A DNA stretch of 64,000 nt. Source: Desulfosporosinus nitroreducens. Its GTDB lineage: Bacteria > Bacillota > Desulfitobacteriia > Desulfitobacteriales > Desulfitobacteriaceae. The position numbers and the translations under genes were made by a program. Positions 62,222-64,000 of this stretch are shown here, piece by piece; positions within the stretch are counted from its first letter, which is position 1; the number at the start of each line of letters is the position of its first letter. Location of the stretch: NCBI RefSeq assembly GCF_023897015.1, contig NZ_JAMHFY010000002.1, forward strand, positions 62,001-126,000. The letters run 5' to 3'. The notes beneath the pieces were generated by a model, which searched no databases, was not told the origin of the DNA, and saw only the letters and a list, made by a program, of their open reading frames with translations.

Positions 62222-62635
62222 TTAAGGGTTAATTTCAATTCGGTATGTGAGATTGGCTGCTTTATCAATCATATTAGCGATACTGCAATATTTTTCCATA
62301 GAGAGTTGCACGGCACGATCAAGCTTATCTTTGGGTAGAGACTCCCCCCAGAATTTATAGACAACTTCGATATCTTTAAATACCCGAGGATGATCACTGG
62401 CACGTTCCCCCTCTACGGTCGTTTCAAAACGATGGACTTTAACCTTCATCTTGTCAAGAATCGTAACAATATCCATTCCACTGCATCCGGCAATTGTCAT
62501 CAACAAGAGTTCCATAGGACTGGTTCCATGTCCCGTTCCTCCAGCTGTTACACTGGCATCCATATTAGTCAAGACTTTAGAACTTCCTTCGCCTTGGAAA
62601 TGCATACCCTTTATGTGTTTAACAGATACTTTCAT
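62222..62635 (-). CDS. OsmC/YhfA family protein
   Basis: 137-residue OsmC-fold protein. The two conserved cysteines are present: MTIAGCSGMDIVTIL near residue 51 and MEKYCSIANM near 116. In the Ohr/OsmC branch these reduce organic peroxides; the YhfA branch is functionally less clear, and the sequence TSPMELLLMTIAGC fits YhfA better. AAAGGAG precedes the ATG. It is a single gene with its own terminator. Confidence 0.9.
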   Translation of the reverse strand: MKVSVKHIKGMHFQGEGSSKVLTNMDASVTAGGTGHGTSPMELLLMTIAGCSGMDIVTILDKMKVKVHRFETTVEGERASDHPRVFKDIEVVYKFWGESLPKDKLDRAVQLSMEKYCSIANMIDKAANLTYRIEINP

Positions 62636-62694
62636 TGACGCAACTCCTTTCAGTAAAACATCAAAGCTTTTGGAGATCCAAATTCTGATTAGTG

Positions 62695-63420
62695 TTATTT
62701 TGCGACAGCGTCAAGTTGCTTTTCTTCCTTACTATACTCCGAATTCTGCAAAATAACCGATTGTGCAGGCAAAGGTGTTTCTAATCTGAGAGGAAATATA
62801 AGGAGCATCAAAGATAACCCACCTATAGCAAGCGAAAGATATTGCAACGATAAAATGGAAAACATAACTGATGCCAGTTTAGCAGAGGTACCAATCGCAT
62901 AGCTGAACGGCTGAATAAGTTTCAAATTTGCATTCTGTCGTTGATCAAAGGATGCCTCAGAACCAGTACCGTTAAAATTGTGAATCCATACTGGTTTCCC
63001 TTCTAAATCTACGGAATTAATCAGTTCTTTTCCCATCTTATAAAAGGGATCCAACGACGAAAGATAAATAAAACCTTTGGTCGTATATATCTTAAATAAT
63101 TCAACGGTTGAACTAGTCATCCCTGTTTTTTTAGATGTTCTTTCAATTCTTAAAATATCATCCTTACCAATATTCACTGGACCATTATCCGTAATAACCG
63201 AATATAAGCCCCGATCAATTAATTCGATATTTGTCACTTTAACATTTAAGAACCTAACCCCGACCAATGTCATTAGTATAACAAATAGACTTATAAATAT
63301 TATAACTCCCGATATACGTTCACGATCTATCTGTCCTCGTTTAAAAAGCACTATTACACGTCCTTTACTTTTGCTGTACGTATGTACTAGTTTATCAATT
63401 ACTTTATATAGTTTACCCAC
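62695..63420 (-). CDS. Membrane protein of unknown function
   Basis: 241 residues with a membrane helix near 38-58 (SGVIIFISLFVILMTLVGV), an extracytoplasmic domain of about 120 residues containing short beta strands (VNIGKDDILRIERTS, LFKIYTTKGFIYLSS), and two further helices near 175-210. No family is recognised. It lies 60 nt upstream of the OsmC gene on the same strand. There is no good ribosome site of the AGGAGG type at the ATG, so the start is less certain. Confidence 0.6.
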   Translation of the reverse strand: MGKLYKVIDKLVHTYSKSKGRVIVLFKRGQIDRERISGVIIFISLFVILMTLVGVRFLNVKVTNIELIDRGLYSVITDNGPVNIGKDDILRIERTSKKTGMTSSTVELFKIYTTKGFIYLSSLDPFYKMGKELINSVDLEGKPVWIHNFNGTGSEASFDQRQNANLKLIQPFSYAIGTSAKLASVMFSILSLQYLSLAIGGLSLMLLIFPLRLETPLPAQSVILQNSEYSKEEKQLDAVAK

Positions 63421-63556
63421 AAAACTTATTGTACTATAAATAATTTAGTGAAACAAATTAATTTATTATAAACAACGAATAAGGAAAGGCATTTTGCCTC
63501 CCCTTAGACGATGATTATACTATTATCTTGGTTTTTAGACAATCTCTTTTAGGAAT

Positions 63557-64000
63557 TTAATCTGAGCCGAAGTGCTTTCCAAATCTAGTTAACAATTTCA
63601 GGAGATCGTTGGGCGTAAAGGTAAGCGGCATATTACTTTTAGTCAATGTGTTCGCTTTTACCAGAGGCTTTGCACCTGTTGTTTCGGGTGGGACAACTGC
63701 TCTAACAAAAATCGTAGCTAACAGTCCCACGATTAGGAGCGGAAGTGCTCCTCGAAGGCCAGGAAAGGTGAGTATCGGAAGAATAATCTCATTAGCAGGC
63801 GTAAAGGGCTTATTCGAAAAGTTTGCAATGAGAAATAATGCAAGGACTATTGGGGCTTCGGGGCTTTCGGGAGTTATGAAGCCTCTATCTCCTAATTCAA
63901 CAGCAGCTTCAGTATCTGAATTAATAAGTCTATTTCTTTCATTAGGTAAACTGTTTAAGTTTAAAGAAGAATTCGCTCCGTTGGTCATCCATCTCAAGAA
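63557..64000 (-). CDS. Hypothetical membrane protein (partial)
   Basis: Open frame entering from the right edge; 147 codons are visible to the stop. It contains two hydrophobic segments (APIVLALFLIANF and ALPLLIVGLLATIFVRAVV) and a Asn/Ser/Leu-rich N-terminal part. No family is recognised. A TTG at 63997 is available but the real start is probably outside the window. A weak hairpin (AAGGAAAGGCA/TGCCTCCCCTT, about 63482-63506) follows downstream and may be its terminator. Confidence 0.5.
   Translation of the reverse strand, partial: FLRWMTNGANSSLNLNSLPNERNRLINSDTEAAVELGDRGFITPESPEAPIVLALFLIANFSNKPFTPANEIILPILTFPGLRGALPLLIVGLLATIFVRAVVPPETTGAKPLVKANTLTKSNMPLTFTPNDLLKLLTRFGKHFGSD

Overview
The window looks like chromosome from a spore-forming, strictly anaerobic, low-to-mid GC Clostridia of the Peptococcaceae type (Desulfosporosinus/Desulfitobacterium-like). 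The grounds are the mutS-mutL-miaA-hfq cluster with a YlbF-family gene and miaB upstream, a SpoVD-type penicillin-binding protein, two electron-transfer-flavoprotein systems, siroheme/Fe-S proteins, many AGGAGG ribosome sites with TTG or GTG starts, and no rRNA or phage. Genus is inference.

Layout. 1-13.4 kb, minus strand: typA (cut by the left edge), hfq, miaA, an RsmJ-like methyltransferase, mutL, a histone-deacetylase-like hydrolase and a hydantoinase-like ATPase overlapping each other, mutS, a YlbF-family protein with a cysteine tail, and miaB. 13.5-21.9 kb: a D,D-carboxypeptidase, DegV, a thioesterase, small genes, pyk, gap and a two-P-loop ATPase. 22-26 kb: membrane Fe-S oxidoreductase with etfA and etfB. 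26-28.4 kb: a long regulatory gap, a 41-residue protein, a Crp/Fnr regulator and a short siroheme-type Fe-S protein.

28.6-41 kb is the most interesting part: a phosphate island. It holds phoU, pstB, pstA, pstC, pstS, an OmpR-type response regulator with no kinase beside it, an MGDG-synthase-like glycosyltransferase, a zinc-dependent phospholipase C, a GGDEF-EAL-CBS-GGDEF protein with a chemoreceptor, and a small HTH protein. Six promoters here share one architecture: TTAACA/TTTACA-like boxes repeated every 11 bp, then a -10 hexamer exactly 9 nt after the last TTTACA. This matches the PhoP box of Bacillus and ties phosphate uptake, probable membrane-lipid remodelling and c-di-GMP/chemotaxis signalling into one candidate regulon.

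41-51 kb: IclR regulator beside a TRAP-transporter remnant, a methyltransferase, tRNA-Lys, pepV, spoVD, a rhomboid protease and larC-larB-larE (nickel-pincer cofactor; larC lacks its second half). 51-56 kb: fixA-fixB-fixC-fixX-type electron-bifurcating ETF operon and trxB. 56-64 kb: a UPF0182 membrane protein that appears to start at CTG, an unidentified structured RNA with its own terminator, two exported proteins, an OsmC protein and membrane proteins of unknown function, the last cut by the right edge.

Other points are three copies of a palindromic repeat (one supplies the last codons of the carboxypeptidase), a MITE-like element, and small broken genes. All family calls were made by eye from motifs; no database search was run.
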